Part shown: positions 1 through 7,367 of the stretch, piece by piece
How positions within the stretch are numbered: position 1 is the first letter of the stretch
Layout: each line of letters begins with the position of its first letter
From: Oscillospiraceae bacterium
GTDB lineage: Bacteria > Bacillota > Clostridia > Oscillospirales > Ruminococcaceae
Direction: 5' to 3'
Assembly: GCA_019420135.1 (NCBI GenBank)
Contig: JAHZHS010000017.1
Coordinates: 1-20,298 of the forward strand
Length of the DNA stretch: 20,298 bases
Position numbers and translations under genes: made by a program
Notes under the pieces: model-generated
What the model saw: only the letters and a program-made list of their open reading frames with translations
Told to the model about the DNA's origin: nothing
Databases searched by the model: none

Positions 1-1
1 C

Positions 2-1552
2 AGTGAGATGGTCTGTGAACCCCGCCGTGCCGGTCAGCTTAACCGGGAAACGGAATTTGTCCTCAAACATTTTGGTGTGGAGCCGCCGCGCCTGTGTACC
101 GACGTCAGCCCCCAGATTAAGGATATCGACATCCGCCGTCAGCCCGGCATTGACCGGGAGCTCAGCGTCAAGGCAGCGTGGAGCATGATGCGCGACACTG
201 AAATCGACACCCTCTGCGTCACCGATGCGGAGGATGAGCTTCTCGGCCTCATCACGGTCAAGGACATTGCCAACGCCAACATGGACCTGATGGATACCGG
301 CGTGCTGGCCGATGCCCATACCAGCTTCCGCAATGTTCTGTCCACCCTGGACGGCGAGATGGTGGTCGGTGACCCGGACGCCGAGGTGGCGGGCCGGATC
401 TATATCGGCGGCAGCCCCGAGATCATGGAGGAACAGCTCAAGCCCGGTGACCTGGTGCTTGTCTCCAACCGGTATGATACCCAGCTCTGCGCCATCGAGT
501 GCGATGCAGGCTGTATTGTCATCTGCAACGGCAAGGCGGCCCCCCGCACCATCGAGACGCTGGCGCGGGAAAAGGGCTGCAGCATCATCATTACGCCCTA
601 TGATATCTACGCAGCCGCCCGTTTGGTCAGCCAGTCGGCCCCGGTGCGGCATTTCATGCGGGTGAAGGACCTGCTCAAGTTCAGCGTGGACACTCCCATT
701 GAGGACGCCCGCCGTGTCATGGCAAGCGTGCGCCACCGGTATTTCCCCATCCTGGATACAAATGGCAAATACTGCGGCGTGGTCTCCCGCCGGAATTTGC
801 TCAACCTGCACCGCAAGCAGATCATCCTGGTGGATCATAACGAAAAGACCCAGGCAGTGGACGGTCTGGCCCAGGCGGAGATCCTGGAGATCATCGATCA
901 CCACCGCATCGGCACGCTGGAGACGACCAGCCCGGTCTATTTCCGCAATGTGCCGGTAGGCTGCACCGCCACCATCGTGTTCCAGATGTACCTGGAAAAT
1001 GAGGTGGACATTCCCAAAAAGATTGCGGGCCTCCTGCTGTCGGCCATTTTGTCCGACACGCTGATGTTCCGCTCTCCCACCTCCACTCCCCAGGATGAGC
1101 AGGCTGCCAACGCCCTGGCCCGTATTGCGGGGGAGGATATCAAGACCTATGCCGAGCAGATGTTCGAGGCCGGCGGCGACCTGACCGGCAAGACGGCGGA
1201 GGAAGTGTTTGTCTCCGACTTCAAGGTGTTCAGCCGTGGCGATGTCAAGTTCGGCGTGGGGCAGAGCAGCTATATGACCGAAAAGTCCCGTGCGGCGGCC
1301 GAGGAGCTGGTGGGACCCTATCTCCCCGAGGCCGCTGGTCACCACGCTCTTCCCATGGTATTTTATATGTTTACTGATGTGCAGAAGCAAAGCACCGATC
1401 TCATGTATACCGGCCATGACGCCGAGAAGATCGTGCGGGCCGCCTTCCATGTGGAGCCGGAAAACGGAAAGGCGGTTCTGCCCGGCGTGGTCAGCCGCAA
1501 AAAACAGTTGATTCCCTTCCTGATGGCCGCCATGCAGGAATTGACCTTGTGA
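2..1552 (+). CDS. Mn-dependent inorganic pyrophosphatase, family II with CBS and DRTGG domains (5' end cut by window edge)
   Basis: Hydrolyses pyrophosphate to two phosphates in the cytoplasm, pulling biosynthetic reactions forward. The frame is open to the left edge. The first visible Met (base 8) is not the real start: about 30-40 residues with the first DHH motif (HxNPDxDS type) of this roughly 545-residue family are missing. Numbered from that Met, I see a CBS repeat (about 45-100), a DRTGG-type linker domain (about 105-215), a second CBS repeat (about 216-270), then the rest of the DHH phosphoesterase domain with DHN at 276-278 and DHH at 297-299, and a DHHA2 domain ending in SRKKQ at 496-500, the substrate-binding signature of family II enzymes. 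In characterised relatives the CBS pair binds adenine nucleotides and, with DRTGG, diadenosine polyphosphates, so activity probably follows energy state. The metal ligands that can be seen are intact. Confidence 0.93.
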   Translation, partial: SEMVCEPRRAGQLNRETEFVLKHFGVEPPRLCTDVSPQIKDIDIRRQPGIDRELSVKAAWSMMRDTEIDTLCVTDAEDELLGLITVKDIANANMDLMDTGVLADAHTSFRNVLSTLDGEMVVGDPDAEVAGRIYIGGSPEIMEEQLKPGDLVLVSNRYDTQLCAIECDAGCIVICNGKAAPRTIETLAREKGCSIIITPYDIYAAARLVSQSAPVRHFMRVKDLLKFSVDTPIEDARRVMASVRHRYFPILDTNGKYCGVVSRRNLLNLHRKQIILVDHNEKTQAVDGLAQAEILEIIDHHRIGTLETTSPVYFRNVPVGCTATIVFQMYLENEVDIPKKIAGLLLSAILSDTLMFRSPTSTPQDEQAANALARIAGEDIKTYAEQMFEAGGDLTGKTAEEVFVSDFKVFSRGDVKFGVGQSSYMTEKSRAAAEELVGPYLPEAAGHHALPMVFYMFTDVQKQSTDLMYTGHDAEKIVRAAFHVEPENGKAVLPGVVSRKKQLIPFLMAAMQELTL

Positions 1553-1646
1553 CGCTATATCCTTGAGGGATGAAAGTATATCATTTCCTTTGTATCGTCA
1601 GAGAAAATCATGGATCCCTGGTCGCAAACCTTGAAAAATAAAGAAT

Positions 1647-1666
1647 GTTCCCGCCCCTGCGGGAAC
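1647..1666. repeat. Perfect 8-bp hairpin just upstream of the degV ribosome binding site
   Basis: GTTCCCGC and GCGGGAAC pair perfectly around a 4-nt loop, 5 nt before the AGGAG of the next gene. On the minus strand it is followed by a T-rich run, and on the plus strand by no T run. It is therefore not a terminator for the pyrophosphatase gene, but it could shape translation of the gene behind it. Confidence 0.5.
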
Positions 1667-1686
1667 GGGAGAGGAGCTGAACGACG

Positions 1687-2577
1687 ATGACGCAGCCGGG
1701 AAAAATTGCCGTCCTGACGGATTCCAACTGTGATCTGCCGCAACAGTATTTCAAAAAGTATCCGATTTTTCGCCTGCCGCTGGTCGTCAGCTGCAACGGC
1801 AAAGACTACCGTGACGGCATCGACATCACGGTGGAGGAAGTTTACCGCCGCCAGCCCAACGAGAATTTCAAGACCAGCCTGCCCCTGCGCCAGGACATTG
1901 ACGCCACCCTGGACGCCATTGCCCGGGCGGGGTATACCCAGGTGATCGTTCTGCCGCTGGCGGAGGTCCTTTCCGGCACCGCCAACCAGCTGCGTCTCAT
2001 TGCGCAGGAGCGCACCGATCTGGAGATCGCCGTGTTCAACACCAAGAGCGCCAGCGTGGGCGTGGGCATCCAGGCCGTGCAGATGGCCCAGTATGCGGCT
2101 GCCGGCATGGAGTTTGAGCAGCTGAAAGAGATCACGGCTCAGCTGATCGAGGACACCACGGCCATGTTCTCCATCGACACGCTGGAATATCTCCGCCGCG
2201 GCGGCCGGATCGGCCGGGCCACGGCCATTGCGGGGGCGCTGCTGCAGATCAAGCCCATCCTAATGTTTGACAAGGAGGGGGTCATCACCACTGCGGCCAA
2301 GGTGCGCGGACGCAATGCGGTGCAGGCCAAACTTCTGGACCTGGTGGAAAAGATCCGTGCCGATGCCCCGGTGACGCCGGCCTTCAACCTGATCGTCTGC
2401 GACGGCGGTGTCCCGGAGGACGGCCGTCGCCTGGAGGAACAGCTCAAAAAGCGGATGCCCGGATATCACCAGATCATCCACGGCAGCCTGAGTGCCACTC
2501 TGGCGGTACACCTGGGCCCCAACCTGTTGGGAGCTGGAATTCAGCTGCTGCGCACCACGCCGCCGCCCATCGACTGA
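1687..2577 (+). CDS. DegV family fatty-acid-binding protein (FakB-like)
   Basis: DegV proteins bind a fatty acid; in Gram-positive bacteria the FakB members present it to the kinase FakA, which makes acyl-phosphate for lipid synthesis. At 296 residues this is slightly longer than usual (about 280). Family signatures in order: TDSNCDLP at 11-18, the ligand loop TSLP at 63-66 (usually TSxPS), LSGT at 95-98, EYLRRGGRIG at 167-176, KPIL at 189-192, and the C-terminal HLGP at 275-278. Thr63 and Ser96 match the pair that holds the fatty-acid carboxylate. The start has AGGAG at 1672-1676, 10 nt upstream. No FakA-like kinase lies in the window. The gene ends 37 nt before the FBPase start, so the two are probably transcribed together. 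Which lipid it binds cannot be read from the sequence. Confidence 0.9.
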   Translation: MTQPGKIAVLTDSNCDLPQQYFKKYPIFRLPLVVSCNGKDYRDGIDITVEEVYRRQPNENFKTSLPLRQDIDATLDAIARAGYTQVIVLPLAEVLSGTANQLRLIAQERTDLEIAVFNTKSASVGVGIQAVQMAQYAAAGMEFEQLKEITAQLIEDTTAMFSIDTLEYLRRGGRIGRATAIAGALLQIKPILMFDKEGVITTAAKVRGRNAVQAKLLDLVEKIRADAPVTPAFNLIVCDGGVPEDGRRLEEQLKKRMPGYHQIIHGSLSATLAVHLGPNLLGAGIQLLRTTPPPID

Positions 2578-2614
2578 CCCGCCGTCATATCACGATACAG
2601 AGGGAGGAACATCC

Positions 2615-4594
2615 ATGCCGGATGCCGCAACGCCTACGCCGGAACAGCTCCGCTATCTGCGGGTGCTGGGGGAAAAATATCCCACCATTGCAGCCGCTTC
2701 CAGCGAGATTATCAACCTGGAAGCCCTGCTTCGTCTGCCCAAGGGCACCGAACATTTCATGAGCGACCTTCACGGCGAAAATGAGGCGTTCATCCATATT
2801 CTCAACAGTGCCTCGGGCGTCATCCGGGAAAAGATCGACACGGTGCTGGGGGACGGGGTACCCGATGCCGAGCGCGCCGAACTTGCCACCCTGATCTACT
2901 ATCCCAACCAGAAGCTTCCCGAGCTCAAGGAGCGCCAGACAGATCTGGATTCCTGGTACCGCAAGAATCTCTTGTGGCTCATCCAGCTGTGCCGGTTTGT
3001 CTCCAGCAAACATACCCGGGACCATGTGCGCAAATGTCTGCCGGCCAACTGCGGACATATTATCGACGAGCTGCTCCACGCCCACTTCGAGGATCACGAC
3101 AAGGATCTGTATTACGGTCAGATCATTGACAGCATCATCCGCCATGACCGGGCGGATGCCTATATCGTCCGCTTCTGCGAGGTCATCAAGCGTCTGGCGG
3201 TGGACCGGCTGCACATCGTGGGGGACCTGTTTGACCGCGGCCCCCGGCCGGATCAGATCCTGGACCGGCTGATCGAACATCATGATGTGGACATCCAGTG
3301 GGGCAACCATGACGTGGTCTGGATGGGAGCAGCCGCGGGCAGTCCTATCTGCATTTTTACCGTGCTCAAGACCACGGTGGCCTACAACAATCTGGCAACT
3401 CTGGAAAATGGCTACGGCATTAACCTGCGCCCGCTGGAGCATCTGGCCGAGCATCTTTATGCCCATACCGATATTGATCTCTGGCGTCCTCACATTGACC
3501 CGCGCACAACGCCGGGACCCGAGGCCATCGCTCGCACGGCGCGGATGCACAAAGCTGTGACCATTCTCATGCTCAAGCTGGAAGCTCAGGTCATTGCCCG
3601 CAACCCGGACTTTGAATGCACCGGGCGGGATTATCTCAACCAGATCGACTACGCGGCCGGAACGGTCCGCTGCGGCGGCAAGGTCTATCCCTTGCGGGAC
3701 CCGGAATTTCCCACGGTAGACCCTGCCTGTCCCAGCCGCCTGACTGCTCAGGAGGAGGATGTCCTGCAAGGGCTGGTGCGCTCCTTCCAGGAGAGCGAGC
3801 GCCTGCAGCGGCAGGTCAAGTTCCTCTATGCCAAGGGGGCGGTGTACAAGGTATTCAACAGCAATCTGCTGTTCCACGGCGCAGTCCCCATGACCGAGGA
3901 CGGTGCCTTTGCGGCGGAGACTTTCGAGGGTAAGAGCTATTCCGGCAAGGCGCTGTTTGACTACTGTGACCGCCGTGCTCGGGAAGGTTACTTTGCCGCG
4001 CCGGACAGCCCCCGCCGCCAGGCAGGGCAGGACTTCCTGTGGTATCTGTGGTGCGGGCGGCTGTCCCCGATTTTCGGCCGCAGTGCCATGACCACCTTTG
4101 AACGGCTCTACATCGATGACCCGGCCACCCATACCGAGGTCAAAAATCCCTACTATCGGTACATCCAGTACCCCGAGACTGCCGACAAAATCCTCAAGGA
4201 ATTCGGCCTGACGGGGGAGGGGTGCCATATCATTAACGGCCATGTGCCGGTACGGGCCATTGAGGGCGAAAGCCCGGTCAAAGGCGGCGGCAAGATCATT
4301 GTGATTGACGGCGGATTCTGCCGTGCCTACCACAGCCGGACCGGCATTGCGGGGTATACGCTGGTCTATAACAGCCGCGGCCTGACGCTGCGCACCCATC
4401 AGCCCTTCGAAAGCGCTGAGAAAGCCATCCGCGAGGATGAGGACATCGCCTCCCGCAGCGAGCAGATCTACGTAGCGCCCCGGCGCATTCTCGTGCGGGA
4501 TACCGATGAGGGGGCAGAGAAGCGGGCCCTCATCAGTGATCTGGAACACTTGCTGGATGCCTACCAGGCAGGACTTCTGCGGGAACAGATGTGA
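2615..4594 (+). CDS. fbp: Fructose-1,6-bisphosphatase, class III
   Basis: Converts fructose 1,6-bisphosphate to fructose 6-phosphate, the committed step of gluconeogenesis. It is a 659-residue protein, the usual size for the Firmicutes class III enzyme, which is unrelated to the class I and II FBPases. It carries a calcineurin-like metallophosphoesterase core: MSDLHGE around 50-55, VGDLFDRG at 203-209, GNHD at 230-233, and a late NGHVPV motif (His543) followed by IDGGFCRAY. These supply the usual Asp, His and Asn metal ligands. The frame is open further upstream, but the ATG at 2615 has a good AGGGAGG 7-8 nt before it and gives the standard N-terminus, whereas the upstream option would run through the degV end. 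Class III enzymes are known to be Mn2+ dependent and stimulated by PEP. No clear terminator follows on this strand. Confidence 0.96.
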   Translation: MPDAATPTPEQLRYLRVLGEKYPTIAAASSEIINLEALLRLPKGTEHFMSDLHGENEAFIHILNSASGVIREKIDTVLGDGVPDAERAELATLIYYPNQKLPELKERQTDLDSWYRKNLLWLIQLCRFVSSKHTRDHVRKCLPANCGHIIDELLHAHFEDHDKDLYYGQIIDSIIRHDRADAYIVRFCEVIKRLAVDRLHIVGDLFDRGPRPDQILDRLIEHHDVDIQWGNHDVVWMGAAAGSPICIFTVLKTTVAYNNLATLENGYGINLRPLEHLAEHLYAHTDIDLWRPHIDPRTTPGPEAIARTARMHKAVTILMLKLEAQVIARNPDFECTGRDYLNQIDYAAGTVRCGGKVYPLRDPEFPTVDPACPSRLTAQEEDVLQGLVRSFQESERLQRQVKFLYAKGAVYKVFNSNLLFHGAVPMTEDGAFAAETFEGKSYSGKALFDYCDRRAREGYFAAPDSPRRQAGQDFLWYLWCGRLSPIFGRSAMTTFERLYIDDPATHTEVKNPYYRYIQYPETADKILKEFGLTGEGCHIINGHVPVRAIEGESPVKGGGKIIVIDGGFCRAYHSRTGIAGYTLVYNSRGLTLRTHQPFESAEKAIREDEDIASRSEQIYVAPRRILVRDTDEGAEKRALISDLEHLLDAYQAGLLREQM

Positions 4595-4717
4595 AAATCC
4601 CGAAGCACAGAAAATTTTGCATCAGCATAAGCGGCGCTGTATAAGATGAGCAAATACGTATGATGTTGAGCGGAAGAAACATACGGTGAGGCATCACCCA
4701 TCATATGAAAAAATGCA
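4595..4717. other. Structured gene-free stretch after fbp
   Basis: No gene is visible. A fold is possible: TATGATG at 4659-4665 pairs with CATCATA at 4699-4705, and inside it GGTGA (4685-4689) pairs with TCACC (4694-4698). No T run follows on the plus strand, so this is not a standard terminator. It may be the structured 3' end of the fbp transcript. Confidence 0.35.
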
Positions 4718-4759
4718 AAGCCCCCGCACCACCGGAAAGCAGGTGATGCGGGGGCTTGC
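4708..4759 (-). terminator. Intrinsic terminator of the alcohol dehydrogenase gene
   Basis: AAGCCCCCGCA (4718-4728) pairs with TGCGGGGGCTT (4747-4757), and the stem continues inward as CACC/GGTG around an 8-nt loop. Read on the minus strand, six T residues follow (complement of 4708-4713). It lies about 50-100 nt past the dehydrogenase stop. There is no T run in the plus direction. Confidence 0.85.
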
Positions 4760-4804
4760 CATGTCCCGGAACTTGCGGCGGGACAATTTTGTCATTGGAT
4801 AGGA

Positions 4805-6022
4805 TCAGAAGTCAACTTCAGTGTCGTAGTAGCAGCACTTGAGCAGCTTCTCCATCTCTTCCTGCGACGGCTGCCGGGGGTTGGAGCCGGTGCAGGCATC
4901 GCCGATGGCATTCTTGGCGATTTCGGGCAGACGCTCCAGGAAGACTTCCTCCGGAACGAAGCCCTGCTCGCAGGGATAGCTGTCGGCGCCGTAATGCTGG
5001 ATGCAGTGGGGAATGTTCAGCGCGTCGTTCATGCCGCGCAGATGCTGGATGAGCAGTGCGACCTTCTCGTCGTCGTTGGCACCGCCCAGCTTCATCTCGT
5101 CGGCAATCACGCCGTAGCGCTGTTTGGCCACAGGATCCTTGGCGTTGAAGGCGATGACCTTGGGCAGGTACATGGCGTTGGCCGCACCGTGGATGATGTG
5201 AGCGCCGTAGTCGGCAAAGGCGGCGCCGGTCTTGTGGGCCATGGAGTGGACGATGCCCAGCAGGGCGTTGGAGAAGGCCATGCCGGCCAGGCACTGGGCG
5301 TTGTGCATGCTGTCCCGCTTGGCCATATCGCCGTTGTAGGACTCCACCAGATCGTTCTGGATCATCTTGATGGCGAAGATGGCCAGGGGATCGGTGTAAT
5401 CGCAGTGGGCGGTGGAGACATAGGCCTCGATGGCGTGGGTCATGGCGTCCATACCGGTGTGGGCCACCAGCTTCTTGGGCATGGTCTCGGCCAGATCCGG
5501 GTCGACGATGGCCACGTCGGGGGTGATCTCAAAGTCGGCGATGGGATACTTGATGCCCTTGGAGTAGTCGGTGATGATGGAGAAAGCGGTGACCTCGGTG
5601 GCGGTGCCGGAGGTGGAGGGGATGGCGCAGAAGTGAGCCTTCTTGCGCAGCTTGGGAATGCCGAACACCTTGCACATATCCTCAAAGGTAATGTCGGGGT
5701 ATTCGTACTTGATCCACATGGCCTTGGCCGCGTCGATGGGGGAGCCGCCGCCCATGGCGACGATCCAGTCAGGGCCAAACTCCTGCATGATGGCCGCGCC
5801 GCGCATCACGGTATCCACGGAGGGATCCGGCTCGATGCCGTCAATGATCTTGACTTCCATGCCGGCTTCCTGCAGATAACCGACTGCGCGATCCAAAAAT
5901 CCGAAGCGCTTCATGGAACCGCCGCCCACACAGACGACAGCCTTTTTGCCTTCGAGGGTCTTGAGGGTCTCAAGAGAGCCCTTGCCGTGGTACAAATCCC
6001 GGGGGAGAGTAAATCTGGCCAT
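4805..6022 (-). CDS. Iron-containing alcohol dehydrogenase
   Basis: An NAD(P)-dependent, metal-dependent alcohol/aldehyde oxidoreductase that, in a fermenting anaerobe, most likely reduces an aldehyde to recycle NADH. It has 405 residues, normal for the group III family. The nucleotide-binding signature GGGSPIDAAKAM is at 91-102. Metal ligands expected by family comparison are Asp192 and His196 (MDAMTH), His259 (VHSMAH) and His278 (IHGAAN). Between the last two ligands the chain is about 5 residues longer than in E. coli FucO. The start has AGGAGG 8 nt upstream. It is a single-gene unit with its own promoter, palindromic site and terminator. Substrate preference (ethanol, butanol, propanediol or other) cannot be told from the sequence. 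Confidence 0.94.
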   Translation of the reverse strand: MARFTLPRDLYHGKGSLETLKTLEGKKAVVCVGGGSMKRFGFLDRAVGYLQEAGMEVKIIDGIEPDPSVDTVMRGAAIMQEFGPDWIVAMGGGSPIDAAKAMWIKYEYPDITFEDMCKVFGIPKLRKKAHFCAIPSTSGTATEVTAFSIITDYSKGIKYPIADFEITPDVAIVDPDLAETMPKKLVAHTGMDAMTHAIEAYVSTAHCDYTDPLAIFAIKMIQNDLVESYNGDMAKRDSMHNAQCLAGMAFSNALLGIVHSMAHKTGAAFADYGAHIIHGAANAMYLPKVIAFNAKDPVAKQRYGVIADEMKLGGANDDEKVALLIQHLRGMNDALNIPHCIQHYGADSYPCEQGFVPEEVFLERLPEIAKNAIGDACTGSNPRQPSQEEMEKLLKCCYYDTEVDF

Positions 6023-6065
6023 TGGAATAACCTCCTGACTTTAGGCGCATGAACATGCCGCCGTT

Positions 6066-6077
6066 CGGAGCGCTCCG
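6066..6077. repeat. 12-bp perfect palindrome in the alcohol dehydrogenase leader
   Basis: CGGAGCGCTCCG is its own reverse complement and lies in the predicted 128-nt untranslated leader, about 43 nt before the start codon. It could be a second protein site or just GC-rich chance. No function can be assigned. Confidence 0.3.
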
Positions 6078-6124
6078 TATGGAAAGCCCGTGCGGCGCGC
6101 CTGGAAATGTAGAACAGAAGCGGC

Positions 6125-6144
6125 TTTGACAAAAAAGTGTCAAA
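6125..6144. promoter_or_regulatory. Palindromic operator candidate downstream of the alcohol dehydrogenase start point
   Basis: TTTGACA and TGTCAAA form a perfect 7-bp inverted repeat with a 6-nt spacer. It lies at about +7 to +26 of the predicted transcript, where a bound repressor would block RNA polymerase. The size and the TTG...CAA ends resemble sites of the redox repressor Rex, which often controls fermentative dehydrogenases, but the interior (ACA/TGT) does not match the usual Rex consensus. The regulator is therefore open. Confidence 0.55.
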
Positions 6145-6157
6145 TGCTTCTACTGTC

Positions 6158-6186
6158 AGTATAGGCCTCCCCGGGGGGAAAGTCAA
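6158..6186 (-). promoter_or_regulatory. Sigma-A promoter of the alcohol dehydrogenase gene
   Basis: On the minus strand there is a -35 TTGACT (6186-6181), a 17-nt spacer and a -10 TATACT (6163-6158), each five of six to consensus with ideal spacing. The predicted start is near 6151, giving a leader of about 128 nt. Confidence 0.78.
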
Positions 6187-6200
6187 GAAGAGTAAATACC

Positions 6201-6245
6201 AAAAAAAGCGGAAGCTTTTACAGCAAAATGACGGAAGCTTTCCGC
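6201..6245 (-). terminator. Terminator-like hairpin just upstream of the alcohol dehydrogenase promoter
   Basis: Read on the minus strand, a 10-bp stem (arms at 6235-6245 and 6208-6217, one bulged base, 17-nt loop) is followed directly by seven T residues (complement of 6201-6207). It ends 15 nt before the -35 box. It would insulate the dehydrogenase from transcription arriving from the upp side, or end a short transcript made in the gap. Confidence 0.6.
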
Positions 6246-6577
6246 AAGAAATAAAATCCAGAAAAAGAGTGCCCAAAACCAAAGGCCTGTGCCGTCCGGC
6301 TGCGTTTCCCTGTACACGAGGATTCCGGCTTCCACTCAAGATGAAATGACAAAAAGGACGGAAAAACATGAAATGTTGGAGATCCTGGGGAGGCTTATCC
6401 GGCACCTTTTCATCGGACAACTGAAAAGAAAGAGAGAAGGACCGCAAAAGTGCGTCCTCTTTGCCAGGGCAGCTCAGTTTCCGGTGGAAACATTGCGGGA
6501 AAGAACCGCCCCGGCACGGTAATTCCCGGGAAAAGACGGCGGTATGGAGGGTGGAGCTCCAAGAGAATATGGGGTGC
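6246..6577. other. Gene-free stretch between the upp terminator and the next terminator
   Basis: About 330 nt with no convincing coding region on either strand; the open frames here lack good ribosome sites and any familiar protein pattern. It holds a 6-bp hairpin (6477-6482 with 6486-6491). A second imperfect hairpin around 6437-6456 has a pyrimidine-rich run after it on the minus strand and looks like a weak back-up terminator for upp. I found no convincing promoter here. Confidence 0.4.
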
Positions 6578-6610
6578 AAAAAAGGCGGACACCGTTGTCC
6601 GGTGCCCGCC
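6578..6610 (-). terminator. Intrinsic terminator of the tsaE-tsaB-rpiB-upp operon
   Basis: An 11-bp stem with one mismatch (6584-6594 with 6600-6610) and a 5-nt loop is followed on the minus strand immediately by six T residues (complement of 6578-6583). It starts about 22 nt after the upp stop codon. Confidence 0.88.
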
Positions 6611-6631
6611 TGAAAAGAACGCAGCCGATTC

Positions 6632-7261
6632 TTATTTGGTGCCGAAGATGCGGTCGCCTGCATCGCCCAGACCGGGAACGATGTAGCCGTTGTCGTTGAG
6701 CTTCTCATCCAGAGCGCCGACGTAAATATCCACATCGGGATGGTTGGCATGCAGCGTCTTGAGTCCTTCCGGCGCTGCGATCAGGCCGATGAACTTGATG
6801 TGACGTGCGCCGTGCTTCTTGATCTGGGTGATGGCGTCGGAGGCGCTGCCACCGGTGGCCAGCATGGGATCCAGAACAATGACCTCACGCTCGGCGATGT
6901 CCTTGGGCAGTTTGCAGTAGTATTCCACCGGCTGGAGGGTCTCCTCGTTGCGGTACAGGCCGATGTGGCCGACCTTGGCGGCGGGAATCAGGTTCAGCAT
7001 GCCGTCGACCATGCCCAGGCCTGCGCGCAGGATGGGAACCAGGGCCAGCTTGCGGCCGGCCAGGACCTTGGTGCGGGCCAGGCAGATCGGGGTCTCGACC
7101 TCGACCTCTTCGGTGGGCAGATCACGGGTGGCCTCGTAGCAAAGCAGCATGGCAACCTCGCTGACCAGGTCGCGGAACTCCTTGGTGCCGGTATGGCGGT
7201 CCCGCATCAGGCTGATCTTGTGCTGGATCAGGGGATGATCGACGATCTCTACAACGCTCAT
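6632..7261 (-). CDS. upp: Uracil phosphoribosyltransferase
   Basis: Makes UMP from uracil and PRPP in pyrimidine salvage; a soluble cytoplasmic enzyme. The 209-residue length is exactly typical. The PRPP-binding loop is VLDPMLATGGSA at 129-140, and the uracil-binding C-terminal segment GYIVPGLGDAGD is at 192-203, followed by the standard end RIFGTK. The start ATG has AAGGAG about 8 nt upstream. It is last in the minus-strand operon, about 106 nt after rpiB. That gap contains a modest hairpin (7293-7298 with 7312-7317), but I see no PyrR-type attenuator and no clear separate promoter. The RpiB product feeds ribose 5-phosphate towards PRPP, the co-substrate here, which gives the pairing metabolic sense. 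Confidence 0.97.
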   Translation of the reverse strand: MSVVEIVDHPLIQHKISLMRDRHTGTKEFRDLVSEVAMLLCYEATRDLPTEEVEVETPICLARTKVLAGRKLALVPILRAGLGMVDGMLNLIPAAKVGHIGLYRNEETLQPVEYYCKLPKDIAEREVIVLDPMLATGGSASDAITQIKKHGARHIKFIGLIAAPEGLKTLHANHPDVDIYVGALDEKLNDNGYIVPGLGDAGDRIFGTK

Positions 7262-7367
7262 AGTGGTGACTCCTTACATCGCAAAGTTTGGCGTCCGCCT
7301 GCCGTTGGGCCGCGGACAGCTCGGAATATCGGTCCCTGCACGCGCAGGAGGAATACAAAAGGAAAAC

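Noticed and set aside
2492..2614. Upstream extension of fbp
   Set aside because: In frame, but it overlaps the degV end; the ATG at 2615 has the ribosome site and gives the family's N-terminus.
2585..4549. 654-codon minus-strand frame opposite fbp
   Set aside because: Mirror frame of a well-supported FBPase; no motif of its own.
4994..6052. 352-codon plus-strand frame opposite the alcohol dehydrogenase
   Set aside because: Repetitive Gly/Val/His/Asp composition is typical of an antisense shadow.
5911..6750. 279-codon minus-strand frame across the gap between upp and adh
   Set aside because: It overlaps both flanking genes out of frame and crosses the strong upp terminator, the second terminator and the adh promoter. 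There is no ribosome site and no family resemblance.
7262..7367. Possible pyrimidine-responsive leader before upp
   Set aside because: The hairpin is modest and I find no PyrR-binding loop or competing anti-terminator.
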